From assembly GCF_042726155.1 (NCBI RefSeq), contig NZ_JBHXHV010000001.1, positions 744,001-808,000 of the forward strand: a stretch of DNA of 64,000 nucleotides. Direction: 5' to 3'. This document shows positions 15,583-25,195 of this stretch, piece after piece. A program made the translations under genes and the position numbers. The stretch's first letter is position 1, and every line of letters starts with the position of its first letter. The notes under the pieces are model-generated. The model was not told where the DNA came from. It worked only from the letters and a program-made list of their open reading frames with translations, and ran no database searches. Source of the stretch: Leucobacter sp042726155 (lineage in GTDB: Bacteria; Actinomycetota; Actinomycetes; Actinomycetales; Microbacteriaceae).

Positions 15583-16719
15583 ATGGCTGAACGCACACCC
15601 GTTGGTGCACCCGCGATACCGGGTTTCAGCTACGTGCGCCCGCTCGGGTCGGGTGGCTTCGCGCAGGTGTTCCTGTACGAACAAGACATGCCACGACGAC
15701 TCGTTGCGGTGAAGGTGTTGAACGGTGCCGCGAAGGGGCCGGCCGCCGTCGCAGAGCTGCGCGAGGTGTTCGAAAGCGAAGCCGATGTGATGGCGCGGCT
15801 CAGCAGCCACCCCTCCGTGGTGTCCATTTATCAGGCGAGCATTTCGCTTGAGGGGCACCCGTATCTCGCAATGGAATTCTGCCCGGCCTCGATGGGAGCG
15901 CTCACGAAGGGTCAGCCGGCGAGATTGCGCGACGTGCTCGACGCCGGCGTGAGAATTGCGGGCGCTCTCGAAACCGCGCACCGCGCCGGAGTGCTGCACC
16001 GCGACATCAAGCCGTCGAACGTGCTGCTCACGACGCTCGGCCGGCCGGCACTCTCCGACTTCGGTATTGCACAGGTGCTGGGCCGGCGAGAGCTCGACGG
16101 TGAAATGGCGATGTCGATTCCGTGGTCAGCGCCAGAGGTCGTTGGCCTAAAAAGCACGGGCAGCGTCGCGACCGAAGTGTGGTCGCTCGGCGCCACGCTC
16201 TATTCCTTTGCCGCGGGGCGGTCTCCGTTCGAACTGGCCGACCGCGCACAGAATTCCCGTGCAAAACTAACTGAGCGCATCTCGAAAGCCATGTATCAGG
16301 CCATTCCGGGTGCGCAGGGGTACGAGCGCTTCGACGAGGTCATCTCGACTGCGCTGCGCAAAAACCCGCACGAGCGGTATCAGTCGATGGCGCAGTTCGG
16401 CGAGACGCTGCAAGAGTTGCAGCGCGGTTTCGGGTACGACGTGACGCCCCTTGAGGTCGTCGCCGAGGCTTGGCTGCCGCGCTCTGAATCGGTTCCAGCG
16501 GGCACCCGCGGGCCGGTCGTGAGTACCGTCGGCCGCGTCACCCGTGCGGAGGCGCGCGCTGAAATGCTCGCGCAGCGCCGCGGCACGGACGACGATGGGC
16601 TGATCCTCGACCGCCCTGCCTCGCCGTGGCGCGCAGGGCTCATTGGAGCGGGCATCGCGGTCGTTGTGCTCGGCGGCGCGGCGAGCGTCTTCTGGGCACT
16701 CAGCGGAGGTGCCGGGTGA
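15583..16719 (+). CDS. Eukaryotic-type Ser/Thr protein kinase with C-terminal membrane helix
   Basis: Hanks-type kinase of 378 residues. All main motifs are intact: Gly-rich loop LGSGGFAQV (21-29), ATP-binding K44 in VAVKVL, catalytic loop HRDIKPSN with D141, DFG with D159, and SAPEV. After the kinase domain a basic spacer leads to one membrane helix at about residues 351-373, so the kinase faces the cytoplasm; there is no PASTA or other large sensor outside. The stop overlaps the GTG start of the next gene by four bases. It heads an operon that also holds a PP2C phosphatase and a protein with repeated DETVVTPR motifs, its probable antagonist and substrate. Confidence 0.93.
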   Translation: MAERTPVGAPAIPGFSYVRPLGSGGFAQVFLYEQDMPRRLVAVKVLNGAAKGPAAVAELREVFESEADVMARLSSHPSVVSIYQASISLEGHPYLAMEFCPASMGALTKGQPARLRDVLDAGVRIAGALETAHRAGVLHRDIKPSNVLLTTLGRPALSDFGIAQVLGRRELDGEMAMSIPWSAPEVVGLKSTGSVATEVWSLGATLYSFAAGRSPFELADRAQNSRAKLTERISKAMYQAIPGAQGYERFDEVISTALRKNPHERYQSMAQFGETLQELQRGFGYDVTPLEVVAEAWLPRSESVPAGTRGPVVSTVGRVTRAEARAEMLAQRRGTDDDGLILDRPASPWRAGLIGAGIAVVVLGGAASVFWALSGGAG

Positions 16720-19700
16720 GCGCGGTTTTGACGGAGGGGCGCGGGGGCTTCCGCAAGCTCCAGTGGTGGATCGCGGGGGCGGTCAGTTGCGCCCTAATCG
16801 CCACGGTCGCTGTAATCGCGAACGGGTACGACGCACGCGAGACCCCGCGCGAAGAGCCGGGCGTCTGGGTGGCGCGCGAGGCCGGCCAGTACGCACGGGT
16901 CAATACGGACACCGGCGAGCTCGACCTCGTGCGCAAGGTCTCAGACCCGAGCGGCCTGCTGCAGTCTGGTGATCGCGCAGCGGTGCTTTCCAACGGCAAT
17001 GGCCGCGCCTGGCCCCTCGACGCGGCCTCGCCCGTTGACCTGGGCGACAGCGTGGCCAGCGATAAGAAGACTGACGACGCTGATAAGAACAGCGGCTCCG
17101 GATCAACGAAGACCGTCTCCGAGACCGAAGCTGCCGTCGACTCCGCTGCCGACGCCGAGGCAGCGTCGGCCGTGCGCATGCCTGACGGCACTCGTGAGGT
17201 AGTCAGTGCCGGGCGTTTCGTCGCGGTGCGCACCGAAGCGGGCGCGGTCTATCTCGGGGAGCTTGTCTCCGACGCTGCGGCAGCTCCGCAGTTCGCGACC
17301 ACCAGTGATGACGGCGCGATCTCAGATCTCGAGTCCCGGTTGGGCTCTCTTGAACGGGTCGACCCGCTGGCGGAGGAGGGCCGCGATGCCTCGGCTGACG
17401 GCGCTGAAGCGAGTACCGACGGCGGATCAGGCTACCGGGCGAATGCGATCGCGCTCACCGAGGGCGGGCGACTGGCGCTCTTCTCGGCCGAGGAAGACGC
17501 CGTGCGCGAGTACGATGCCGAGAGTCACGAGTATGTGGGCGGCAAAGCCGACGTTCCCACCGCCGCTGGCGAAGCCAAGACGCCGCAACTCGCACTCGTT
17601 GCGGGGGAGTGGGCGCTGCTTGACACCGAGTCGGGGGAGCTGTGGCGCGAGGGTGGCGCGAAGGTGACGCTCGAACTCGACGGGTCGCCAACCCTGCAGG
17701 CGAGTGGGGGCGACGGGGCACGCGACGGTCGAAACGTACTCATCGCCGATACGAGCGGCCTGATGAGTGTGAATTCAGAGGGCACGGCTGAACGCGTCGT
17801 TGAGACGACCGGCACGCCGGCGCAGCCCGTATACGTGGGCGATGTCGCCTACGCGGCCTGGATCGGTCAGAAGTCGGGCAGTCTCTGGACCTCGAAGGAG
17901 GGCGAAAAGCCCCTCACCATCGACGACTCCGCGCGTGACTCTGGCGATCTGCAGCCAGTAATCCGCTCGAACGGAAAACGTGCGGTACTCAACGAGATGC
18001 GCACGGGCATGCTGTGGACGCTGCCCGGCGGCGAGCTGATTCCGCTTTCACAGTGGACGATCTCTGACCCGCCGAAAGAAGATCGCGGCACCGTACTCGT
18101 CGAAGACGTGACCGAGCAGGTCAAGCCGACCGCGGTTGATGATGCGTTCGGTGTTCGCGCCGGCGAAGCTGCGCCGGTGCCCGTCATGCTGAACGACTAC
18201 GACGCGAACAAGCGTGATGTGCTCACGATCGTGCCTGATTCGCTCGGCGAGGCGGGCCTCCCAGAGGCGTTCGGTACGCTCCAGCTGATGCCTGACGGCC
18301 AGTCGCTGAGTGTGCAGCCGTCGGCGAAGGCCAGCGGAACCGCGACGTTCACCTATCGCATCACCGACGGTGCGCTCGTTTCCGATCCGGCTACCGTCAC
18401 GCTGACCGTCGTCGGTGACGACACCAACACGGCCCCGGCGTGGTGCCCCGTCGAGGGCTGCCAGCGCGAATGGGGTGTGCCCGCGATCGCGCCGGGCGGA
18501 ACCCTCGTGTACCCGATTCTCGAGGGCTGGGTTGATCCTGAGGGCGACGTGATAACGCTTTCGGACGTCGAGGCTTTGCGCTCAGACGACCCGGTGCGCG
18601 CGATCATCACCGCTGACGGTCGCCTCGCGGTGCGTCACACCGACCCCAACGCGGGCGCGTCAGAGATCGCGCTGCGCATTACCGCGCGCGACGGTCGCGG
18701 CGAGGAAGCTCAGCGCGAGCTCACGCTCGTCGTCGACCCGAGCGCGACTCCCGAGTTCACCCCAACTGCGACCACGGTTCAGGTGGGGCGCTCGGCGACC
18801 CTGCGGCCCCTTGAGCGCGTCGCCGGCGGATCGGGGTCTTACGCCCTGCTCGACGCGACCGATCCGAGCGGCAAGATTCGCGTGACGCCCAAGGCGGCGA
18901 CCGGCACCGTCGAGGTTCAGGCCGATGACGCCGGTAGCGCGACAGCCACGGTCACCGTGCGCGACACAGTGACGGGCGGTGAAATCACGGGTCAAGTGCG
19001 CATCACCGCGACTCCCGCGGGACCGACGCTCGCCCTCCCCGCGCTGCGCGCGTTCGTGCGTCCGCTCACTGACACGACGGTGGAGATTTTCGACGCGATT
19101 CCCGGCGCGGATTCCCGCTCGCTCTCGGTAGCCGACGCACAGGTCGCCGACGGTGAGCTGCAGGCCGACATCATCGATCATGCCCAGGTGCGCGTCGCCG
19201 GCAGCACGGCCGACGGAGCCGCCGGGCGAATCGGCTCTGTTGATGTGACTGTAGCCGAGGGCGACAACCGCGCTCAGGGCAAGCTCACCGTCTTCCAGGT
19301 ACCAGATACGGGTTCGACGGGCGCGATTGCGGTTGCTGACACTGCGACGGTGCGCGCGGGCTCAGTCGTCGACATCCGCGTTCTCGACAACGATGTGGCA
19401 GCCCCCGGCGAGCGGCTCGTGCTGCACCCCGACGTGGTTGGATCAGGCACGAAGGGCGAGCTCGCGTTCGCCTCGGGCAGCGTACTTCGCTATCTCGCAC
19501 CCAAGCAGGCCGGTACCTATCGCATCAGTTACACCGCGTTCGGGGCTAGTGATCCGGCGGCCGGAGATGTTGGCTCAGTCATCGTCACCGTAGTTCCCGC
19601 CGACTCAAATCGCGACCCGCAACCGGCCGCAGTAACGGCGCGGGTGAGCCCCGGAGCCTCGGCGCAGGTGCGCGTGCCGCTCTCGGGGGTGGACCCCGAT

Positions 19701-22700
19701 GGCGACCGCGTGCGCCTCGTGAGCGTCGATGGCAACGCCGATGCGGGTGTCTCGGCGACCATCAACGAAAACGGCAACGGTTTCGTCGTGGGTGCTGCGG
19801 CCGGGGCCGCGAATGGCACCGTGCAGGTGAAATACGGCGTGCGCGACGCGAAGGGCGGCTCCGCCACCGGCACGCTCAATGTGATCGTCGTGCCGGCCTC
19901 GGAGTCGAGCGCGATCATCGCGTCGACCGATTACCTGCGCCTCACTCCGAAGAGCGATGCCGCCGTGGTGCGCCCACTCGACAACGACATTGACCCCGCA
20001 AACGGCAAACTGACGATTGAGTCGGTCGTGCCCAACGTGGTCGGCGGGGCGAAGAGCAGCGCGGCGAAGAAGCTCGCGGAACGTCTCGACCTGTCAGCTC
20101 TGAAGGAGGGGCGGGTCACGGTGCTGCCCGGCAAAGACCTCGGCACTGTCTCCTATCGCTACACGATTCGATCAGCGGCGACGAAGAGCACCGCCGATGG
20201 CCTCATCGTCGTGCAGACCTCAGAGCGCGTCGGGGCGCAGGCGCCGACGATCACGGATACGGTGCTCAACGTACGCGACCGTTCCGAGCTTGCCTCAGGC
20301 GGCGTCGACGTGGTCACCGACAAGGTTCGCTGGGCGACCGGCGACGTGGCGAAGTTGAAGCTGTCGCTGTGGTCGGGTTCTGGCAAGGGATACCGCGCCG
20401 GCGGATCGAAGATCTCCGGGCAGTACAACCCAGACGGCGACACGGTCGTGTTTCAGCTGTCGGGCGTTGATGCTTCGGGCGAAAAAGTGTCATCGTACGG
20501 TCTGCTGGTCGTGCCGCCGCTCGATGAGCTGCGGTTGACGCTGAAGCCCAATGTGCAGCCGATCAAGGTCGACGAAAACGATCAGAAAGAGATCGCGGTG
20601 AGCGACCTCGTCGACATTGGCACGGGCGATCGTGTCGAGCTGAGACGCGACAAGTTCACTGTCGGGCGCGCGCAGGCCACGTGTGAGGCGGTGTCGAGCG
20701 ACCGGCTACGCTACACGGCCGGCCGTGAAGCGCCCTGGAACGATACGTGCCTCATGCAGGCGCGACTCGTCGGGCAGAAGGCGTGGACCACGCTGCCCGT
20801 GCCCGTCGTGATCGTGCCTGACGAGCCCTCGGCTCAGGCCGCGGCGCTCACTCGCACCGTTGACCCCGGCGCGAACGCGAAGATCGCGCTCGCCGACATG
20901 GTGACCTGGCAGGGTGGCCGCGAGGGCGACGTGTCCAAGTTGAAGTTCGACGTATCGGGAGACAGTTCGCTGTTCACCTTCACGCAGAACGGCGCGAACC
21001 TGCAGGTCGAGGCGCGCGCCGACGCGGTGCCGGGCAGCCAAGAGACGCTCTCCGTTGCGATTACCGGCGCAGGCGAGTCGCGTGCCCCGCTCACACTCCG
21101 CGTGGGGCAGGCGCCCCGCGATCTGCCGCAGGGAGCGACTGTCGCGCTGCAGTGCACCGTCGGCAGTAACTGTCAGACCAAGCTCGTTGGCGTGGGGGGC
21201 GAACACGATCCCTTCGCGGGCAAGAGCGGCGGCGGCCTGAAACTCGCCTCGGTCAACGGGGCGGGATGCTCGTACGGCAGCTTCACGCGCGTCGGCGACT
21301 CGGGCGTCTCCGTGTCGTGGCCGGGCGGCCCCGAGGTGGGCGGCACCTGCCGCGTCGGATTCACGGTGGTCGACGCTCAGGGCCGCGTCGGTGACGGCGT
21401 GATTGAGTTCGACGCTCAGGGCATTCCGAGCCGCCCGAGCATTCAGCAGACCGGCTACACGCGCGACAGCGCGAGCTTCACCGTGACCACGGGAGGTCGT
21501 CAGGCGCATCCGGCTGTCTCGGGAGTTACTCTCTCCGGGGGCGGATCGACGAGCTGTTCGGCCGTCGGCACCGCGTCATTCCAGTGCGTCGCGACAGGGC
21601 TTTCGAACGGGACCAAGCACCAGTTCACCGCAACCGCGGTCAACGGGGTGGGCTCCTCTGCCGCTTCAACCCCGGTCACGGCGTGGGCATACGAGGCGCC
21701 TGCGGCGCCGAAGGTCACTGTGGAGTCACTGCCGAAACCAGGCAACACTGATCAGGGCAGAGGAGATGTGCGGTTGCACATCGTGGGTTCTGGCGACACG
21801 AAAGAATTCGCTGTCACGTATCGCGACACAGCGGAAACCATGAGCGGTCCGTCCGTAGAGCGCAAGTTTGAGAACATCCCGGTGGGGCCAATCTCATTCA
21901 CGGTCACCCCGCAGACCAAGTTCGACGTCCCCGAAATCGGCGGCGGTTCAGGCACGGGAGCGGCGGCCCAGGGCGATGGCTACGTGATAGGCGCGCCGCG
22001 GTTGAGCAGTGCTTCTCTTGTAGGCACCGGTGAGACCACTGCGAAAGTGGGGCTCGATGGCGCAGGCGCGCACAATGGTGAAGCTGTGTCGACCACCTAC
22101 ACCATCGCCCGCTCAAATCGAGAGCTCCAAAGTTGCGTGAAGAACGGCCAGGCATCCCCGGACTTCACCGGCCTGCAAAAGTACCGCAAGTATCACGCGA
22201 TGGCATGCATGACCAGCGATTATGGCACGAGCGTTGCGAATACGAATGAAACCCTCGTCGGGCCCGAACTTGAAGCGCCCTACGTTCGTTACACAATCTC
22301 CCGAGACGCCGTGGTGACAGGTACGACAGCCGTGTACGACATCGTGAAGGATACTCAGGGCAATCCGCAGCTCGAGGTCACTAAGAACGCCGACACCGTG
22401 CTGAAGTACAGCAACACTCAGAATGACCAGTTCGCGCTTCAGCCGGGAATGACGGTGCAGCAGTGCATCGGCTCAGGCGGCGATGAAGACTGCTCGCCTG
22501 CTTCGACCGTTGAATGGCGTAACGCGCCCAACGTTGTCACCGTGGCCCTGAAAGCTGACGTCTGCTACAACACAACGACCCAGCCGGACGAGGCCGCGAT
22601 GCGAGCGATGTTCGACTACACCAACGTCGACTCGCAAACCGCAAAGCCGGTAAAGGGAATCGCGGTGAACGGGCAGATGCCGATCACGATTGCCTGGATC

Positions 22701-22787
22701 GGCGGGTACTCGCTGAGTCCGACCACCATTAATGTGCCGGTCTGTGCGCCGACCACGCCTCCACCCACCACATCGCCGACGCCGTAG
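16716..22787 (+). CDS. Giant membrane-anchored Ig-like/fibronectin-type surface protein (2023 aa)
   Basis: The longest gene of the window. The GTG start overlaps the kinase stop; an in-frame upstream extension would run through the kinase gene. A short cytoplasmic N-terminus, one membrane helix at about 15-36, then an all-beta exterior: a propeller-like Trp/Gly-poor repeat region to about residue 460, bacterial Ig/cadherin-like domains beginning near 469 (AVDDAFGVRAGE), 868 (AVADTATVRAGS) and 1068 (LRLTPKSDAAVVRPLDND), fibronectin III-like domains near 1570 and 1660, and a Pro/Thr-rich end. The xLDND motifs are typical of cadherin-like repeats. There is no LPXTG or C-terminal anchor. Neighbouring MoxR/DUF58/transglutaminase-like genes suggest assembly or folding of this surface protein. 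Confidence 0.85.
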   Translation: MSAVLTEGRGGFRKLQWWIAGAVSCALIATVAVIANGYDARETPREEPGVWVAREAGQYARVNTDTGELDLVRKVSDPSGLLQSGDRAAVLSNGNGRAWPLDAASPVDLGDSVASDKKTDDADKNSGSGSTKTVSETEAAVDSAADAEAASAVRMPDGTREVVSAGRFVAVRTEAGAVYLGELVSDAAAAPQFATTSDDGAISDLESRLGSLERVDPLAEEGRDASADGAEASTDGGSGYRANAIALTEGGRLALFSAEEDAVREYDAESHEYVGGKADVPTAAGEAKTPQLALVAGEWALLDTESGELWREGGAKVTLELDGSPTLQASGGDGARDGRNVLIADTSGLMSVNSEGTAERVVETTGTPAQPVYVGDVAYAAWIGQKSGSLWTSKEGEKPLTIDDSARDSGDLQPVIRSNGKRAVLNEMRTGMLWTLPGGELIPLSQWTISDPPKEDRGTVLVEDVTEQVKPTAVDDAFGVRAGEAAPVPVMLNDYDANKRDVLTIVPDSLGEAGLPEAFGTLQLMPDGQSLSVQPSAKASGTATFTYRITDGALVSDPATVTLTVVGDDTNTAPAWCPVEGCQREWGVPAIAPGGTLVYPILEGWVDPEGDVITLSDVEALRSDDPVRAIITADGRLAVRHTDPNAGASEIALRITARDGRGEEAQRELTLVVDPSATPEFTPTATTVQVGRSATLRPLERVAGGSGSYALLDATDPSGKIRVTPKAATGTVEVQADDAGSATATVTVRDTVTGGEITGQVRITATPAGPTLALPALRAFVRPLTDTTVEIFDAIPGADSRSLSVADAQVADGELQADIIDHAQVRVAGSTADGAAGRIGSVDVTVAEGDNRAQGKLTVFQVPDTGSTGAIAVADTATVRAGSVVDIRVLDNDVAAPGERLVLHPDVVGSGTKGELAFASGSVLRYLAPKQAGTYRISYTAFGASDPAAGDVGSVIVTVVPADSNRDPQPAAVTARVSPGASAQVRVPLSGVDPDGDRVRLVSVDGNADAGVSATINENGNGFVVGAAAGAANGTVQVKYGVRDAKGGSATGTLNVIVVPASESSAIIASTDYLRLTPKSDAAVVRPLDNDIDPANGKLTIESVVPNVVGGAKSSAAKKLAERLDLSALKEGRVTVLPGKDLGTVSYRYTIRSAATKSTADGLIVVQTSERVGAQAPTITDTVLNVRDRSELASGGVDVVTDKVRWATGDVAKLKLSLWSGSGKGYRAGGSKISGQYNPDGDTVVFQLSGVDASGEKVSSYGLLVVPPLDELRLTLKPNVQPIKVDENDQKEIAVSDLVDIGTGDRVELRRDKFTVGRAQATCEAVSSDRLRYTAGREAPWNDTCLMQARLVGQKAWTTLPVPVVIVPDEPSAQAAALTRTVDPGANAKIALADMVTWQGGREGDVSKLKFDVSGDSSLFTFTQNGANLQVEARADAVPGSQETLSVAITGAGESRAPLTLRVGQAPRDLPQGATVALQCTVGSNCQTKLVGVGGEHDPFAGKSGGGLKLASVNGAGCSYGSFTRVGDSGVSVSWPGGPEVGGTCRVGFTVVDAQGRVGDGVIEFDAQGIPSRPSIQQTGYTRDSASFTVTTGGRQAHPAVSGVTLSGGGSTSCSAVGTASFQCVATGLSNGTKHQFTATAVNGVGSSAASTPVTAWAYEAPAAPKVTVESLPKPGNTDQGRGDVRLHIVGSGDTKEFAVTYRDTAETMSGPSVERKFENIPVGPISFTVTPQTKFDVPEIGGGSGTGAAAQGDGYVIGAPRLSSASLVGTGETTAKVGLDGAGAHNGEAVSTTYTIARSNRELQSCVKNGQASPDFTGLQKYRKYHAMACMTSDYGTSVANTNETLVGPELEAPYVRYTISRDAVVTGTTAVYDIVKDTQGNPQLEVTKNADTVLKYSNTQNDQFALQPGMTVQQCIGSGGDEDCSPASTVEWRNAPNVVTVALKADVCYNTTTQPDEAAMRAMFDYTNVDSQTAKPVKGIAVNGQMPITIAWIGGYSLSPTTINVPVCAPTTPPPTTSPTP

Positions 22788-22838
22788 CGCCGCGCACACC
22801 GACTTGCCCCGCCGAACCAGCCCCGCCAAAGGAGCCGC

Positions 22839-23831
22839 ATGACCACTCAGCCGCAGACCTCGTCCCACGCCATCACGCCCGATCAGGCGCAGTGGGTCGC
22901 GCAGCTGTTCTCGACAACGGCGGACGCCATTGAGCAGGCGATCCACGGCAAACGCCGCGTCGTCGAGCTCGTCATCGCGTGCGCCCTCGCGGGAGGCCAC
23001 GTGCTGCTCGAAGACGTTCCGGGCACCGGCAAAACGGCACTGGCACGCGCCCTCGGCCAGGTGATCCAGGGCACCGCGTCGCGCGTGCAGTTCACCCCCG
23101 ACCTGCTGCCCGGCGACATCACCGGCATCACGGTGTTTGATCAGCGCGTCAACGCCTTCGAGTTTCACCCGGGCCCGATCTTCGCGAACGTCGTGCTTGC
23201 CGACGAGATCAACCGCGCCAGCCCGAAGACCCAGTCGGCGCTGCTCGAGGTCATGGAGGAGGGGCGCGTTACCGTCGACGGCACCAGCCATGACGTCGGC
23301 AGCCCATTCCTCGTGATCGCGACGCAGAATCCCGTGGAACAGGCGGGCACTTACCGTCTGCCAGAGGCGCAGCTCGACCGGTTCATGGTGAAGACCTCGA
23401 TCGGATACCCCGATCAGGCTGCCATGACCCGCATCCTGCAGGGCGATCGCTCGCACCAGCAGCCGCTCGCCCCGGTCATCAGCACCGGCATGGTGACGCA
23501 GGCACAAGACCTCATCAGCCGCGTGCACGTCAGCCCGCTCGTGGCCGACTACGCAGTACGCCTCGTCGAGGCCACGCGTCGCGCGAGCGAGGTGCGCCTC
23601 GGCGCGAGCGTGCGTGGCGCGCTCGCGCTCGTGCGCCTCGCGTCGGCCTGGGCGGCTGCGAGCGGCCGCCACTACGTCACTCCGGATGACGTGCGCGACC
23701 TCGCGATGCCGGTTCTCACCCACCGACTCATCCTCGAACCGGAGGCGGAGTTCGAGGGAGTCACGGCCGCGCAGATCCTCGGTCAGATTCTGCTCGATAT
23801 CTCGGCGCCGCAGGAGAACGGCACCGCGTGA
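22839..23831 (+). CDS. MoxR-family AAA+ ATPase
   Basis: ATPase of 330 residues, MoxR subgroup. Walker A is GTGKT with K65 in EDVPGTGKTALARALG, Walker B is VLADEINRAS near residue 123, with FLVIATQNPVEQAGTY as sensor 1 region and the C-terminal lid containing LGASVRGALALVR. MoxR proteins are chaperone-like and typically pair with DUF58 (and VWA) proteins. Its end overlaps the DUF58 gene by four bases (GTGA). Confidence 0.95.
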   Translation: MTTQPQTSSHAITPDQAQWVAQLFSTTADAIEQAIHGKRRVVELVIACALAGGHVLLEDVPGTGKTALARALGQVIQGTASRVQFTPDLLPGDITGITVFDQRVNAFEFHPGPIFANVVLADEINRASPKTQSALLEVMEEGRVTVDGTSHDVGSPFLVIATQNPVEQAGTYRLPEAQLDRFMVKTSIGYPDQAAMTRILQGDRSHQQPLAPVISTGMVTQAQDLISRVHVSPLVADYAVRLVEATRRASEVRLGASVRGALALVRLASAWAAASGRHYVTPDDVRDLAMPVLTHRLILEPEAEFEGVTAAQILGQILLDISAPQENGTA

Positions 23832-25195
23832 GTCTCGACACCTCGCGCGCCCCGGTTGCGAACACCGGGACGGGAACGCGTGGCGGCACCTCCACGCGGT
23901 TCGGCGACACAGTACAGGGCACGGGGCGCGTCAGCACGCGCCGCCGTCGCGCGGCGCGGCGTTGGTGGCGCCGAAATCGTCGCCGCGTGCGTCGCCAGTG
24001 GCGTCGCGTACGCGAGACGATCACGCCGACCGGCTATTTTGTGCTCGCCGTCGCGGTACTGTCAGTCCTTCTCGGAGCGACACTCGGCTGGATCGAAGCG
24101 TGGTTTGTAGCGATCGGCTTCGGCGTGCTGCTGCTCGTCGGCCTGCCGTTTTTGATCGGCTCACGCGCGTACCTCGTGCGCATCGCGGTCGACCGCTTGC
24201 GCGTCGTTGCGGGCGGCGAGGTCGCGTTGCGCGTCGAAGTGGAGAATTCGGGCGCGCGGCCGGCGCTGCCGGCGACCGCCGAGTTGCCAGTCGGTGAGGC
24301 GCTGCGCGAGATCCCGATCCCGTTCATCGGTCCGCGCGGTTCGGCCTCGGTGCCCATCGGGATTCCGGCGGTGTCGCGCGGTGTCATCGAGGTCGGTCCG
24401 CTGACGCTCGCGCGCCGCGACCCACTCGGTCTCGTGCGCCGCGAAATCACGTGGCGCGATCGCCACCTCGTGCACGTACACCCGCGCACCGTGTTGCTGC
24501 CGCAGGGTTCGGCCGGGCTCGTGCGTGACCTCGAGGGCGCTGCGAGTCGCCGTCTCACCGATTCAGACCTCTCGTTCCACGCGGTGCGCGAGTACGTGCG
24601 CGGCGACGCGATGCGTCACGTGCACTGGAAGTCGACCGCGAAGACCGGCAAGCTCATGGTGCGCCAGTACGAAGAGTCTCAGACGGCGCGCGCTGCGATC
24701 CTGTTCGATGCCGTCCGCGATGAGTACGCGAGCGATGACGAATTCGAGCTCGGTGTCAGCATCGCGGCTTCTCTCGGACTGCAGGCCGTGCGCGAGGGGC
24801 GTGAGCGATTCATCGCGTCGCAGTGGGCGCCGGGGCGGGTGCGGCCGAGCATTGACGGCGTCGAGGAGCTACCGTCGGACACCCCAGCGCAGTTGCTCGA
24901 CGCGTGGGCCGAGCTTGAGCGGGCCGAAGATGCCCTGCCGATCGAGCGCCTGACCCGCAGCCTCGCTGAATCGCGGCGGCCGCTATCGATCGTCGCGGTG
25001 GTGACTGGATCGATTCCGGATCCGTCGCGGCTGCGCCGCGCCGCCGCTGCATTCTCCGACGACGTGCGCGTGCTCGTGGTGCGGGCCGAAGTGCTCGCGG
25101 AACCCGCCGCGCACCTCATCGATAACTGCACGATGTTCACGGTTGGCGCGATCGGCGACCTGCCGCAGTTGATGGTGCGGGGAGGCCTGTCGTGA
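23828..25195 (+). CDS. DUF58 membrane protein (MoxR partner)
   Basis: Protein of 455 residues: a very Arg-rich N-terminus (RRRRAARRWWRRNRRRVRR region near 36-56), two membrane helices at about 70-115, an Ig-like beta domain, then the DUF58 core REYVRGDAMRHVHWKSTAK near residue 254 and a VWA-like C-terminal half. Overlapping starts and stops on both sides show tight coupling with MoxR and the transglutaminase-fold gene. The molecular role is not established for the family. Confidence 0.92.
   Translation: MSLDTSRAPVANTGTGTRGGTSTRFGDTVQGTGRVSTRRRRAARRWWRRNRRRVRRQWRRVRETITPTGYFVLAVAVLSVLLGATLGWIEAWFVAIGFGVLLLVGLPFLIGSRAYLVRIAVDRLRVVAGGEVALRVEVENSGARPALPATAELPVGEALREIPIPFIGPRGSASVPIGIPAVSRGVIEVGPLTLARRDPLGLVRREITWRDRHLVHVHPRTVLLPQGSAGLVRDLEGAASRRLTDSDLSFHAVREYVRGDAMRHVHWKSTAKTGKLMVRQYEESQTARAAILFDAVRDEYASDDEFELGVSIAASLGLQAVREGRERFIASQWAPGRVRPSIDGVEELPSDTPAQLLDAWAELERAEDALPIERLTRSLAESRRPLSIVAVVTGSIPDPSRLRRAAAAFSDDVRVLVVRAEVLAEPAAHLIDNCTMFTVGAIGDLPQLMVRGGLS

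Noticed and set aside
18660..21509. Long reverse-strand open frames opposite the giant Ig-like gene
   Set aside because: They show Arg/Ala/Gly-rich shadow composition, lack ribosome-binding sites and domains, and result from high G+C codon bias.
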